A stretch of 39,207 bases of DNA from a virus: positions 1 through 39,207 of the IMG/VR virus record IMGVR_UViG_3300042197_003584; one strand, given 5' to 3'. Positions 39,129-39,207 of this stretch are shown piece by piece. The notes below the pieces were generated by a model. It saw nothing but the letters and a program-made list of their open reading frames with translations, ran no database searches and had not been told where the DNA came from. The first letter of the stretch is position 1, and every line of letters begins with the position of its first letter. The position numbers and the translations under genes are program-made.

Positions 39129-39207
39129 ACACCAAGATAATAGCGGAAATAGGTATTAACCATAATGGAGATTTAGATATTGCTAAAAAGCTTATTTCTA
39201 TAGCCTC
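39125..39207 (+). CDS. neuB: NeuB-like nonulosonic acid synthase, N-terminal fragment
   Basis: Only 27 codons are in the window: MNTKIIAEIGINHNGDLDIA then KKLISIA. IAEIGINHNGD is the hallmark opening of NeuB-family synthases, which condense an N-acetyl sugar with phosphoenolpyruvate to make sialic, legionaminic or pseudaminic acid. The gene continues past the window end. Together with RmlB/RmlC it shows that the phage codes for activated surface sugars. Confidence 0.8.
   Translation, partial: MNTKIIAEIGINHNGDLDIAKKLISIA

Noticed and set aside
1-39207. CRISPR array or insertion sequence
   Set aside because: No regularly spaced repeats, transposase or terminal inverted repeats were seen.
1-39207. 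Recoded stop codons
   Set aside because: TAA, TAG and TGA all end well-defined genes at expected lengths, and no gene needs read-through.

Overview
The window reads as a 39 kb piece of a large, AT-rich tailed-bacteriophage genome (or a metagenome-assembled phage). The case rests on densely packed genes, many overlapping by 1 to 20 bases, a linked rIIA/rIIB pair, tRNA genes, a phage primase-polymerase, a small phage sigma factor, virion-type genes (scaffold/core-like proteins, a ClpP-type protease, short Ala/Ser-rich and fibre-like proteins) and a membrane/lysis-like block. TAA, TAG and TGA all end genes, so the genetic code looks standard. Clear TTGACA-17-TATACT type promoters imply use of a bacterial sigma70 RNA polymerase. 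The host cannot be named. A cyanobacterial-type intron in tRNA-Leu and the nonulosonate/rhamnose genes point to a Gram-negative or cyanobacterial setting, but only as inference.

Layout. 1-340: tRNA-Leu(UAA) split by a 202-nt group I intron. 367-2559: small early-type genes, one with a kinase-like signature. 2575-6204: sigma70 promoter driving rIIA-like and rIIB-like genes. 6205-6390: non-coding segment with a strong hairpin and a tRNA-like fold that lacks a D arm. 6391-10985: replication/recombination block with an AEP primase, tRNA-Gly(UCC), a zinc-finger protein ending in a RuvA domain III-like module, RuvB, an HNH nuclease and a methyltransferase. 11042-16606: an unusual exported/proteolytic island holding a PspC-like protein, a membrane-anchored thioredoxin, a secreted HExxH protein, a lipoprotein trypsin-like protease, a subtilase, a membrane protein, an actin-like ATPase and a second trypsin-like protease. 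16601-21027 (minus strand): three glycosyltransferase-type proteins and a methyltransferase. 21076-21157: divergent promoter pair. 21189-26824: glycosyltransferases mixed with a macro domain, a nucleoside deoxyribosyltransferase-like protein and a GMP reductase. 26841-31918: virion-assembly-type proteins, sigma factor, ClpP-like protease, a DeoC-like protein lacking its catalytic lysines and an abundant-looking structural protein, closed by a strong terminator. 32001-36947: FkbM methyltransferase, holin-like and other membrane proteins, a papain-like peptidase, and a YeaQ/YmgE-type protein. 37024-39207: RmlB-like, RmlC-like, TPR-like and the start of a NeuB-like synthase.

How they may work together. 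The phage carries its own branch-migration motor with a probable custom adaptor, a nucleotide/ADP-ribose set (GMP reductase, macro domain, deoxyribosyltransferase-like, DeoC-like), and a large glycan toolkit that could decorate virions or alter the host surface. The strongest candidates for a previously undescribed system are the protease plus actin-like ATPase island (11.5-16.6 kb) and the zinc-finger/RuvA-III plus RuvB pair (8.45-9.81 kb).
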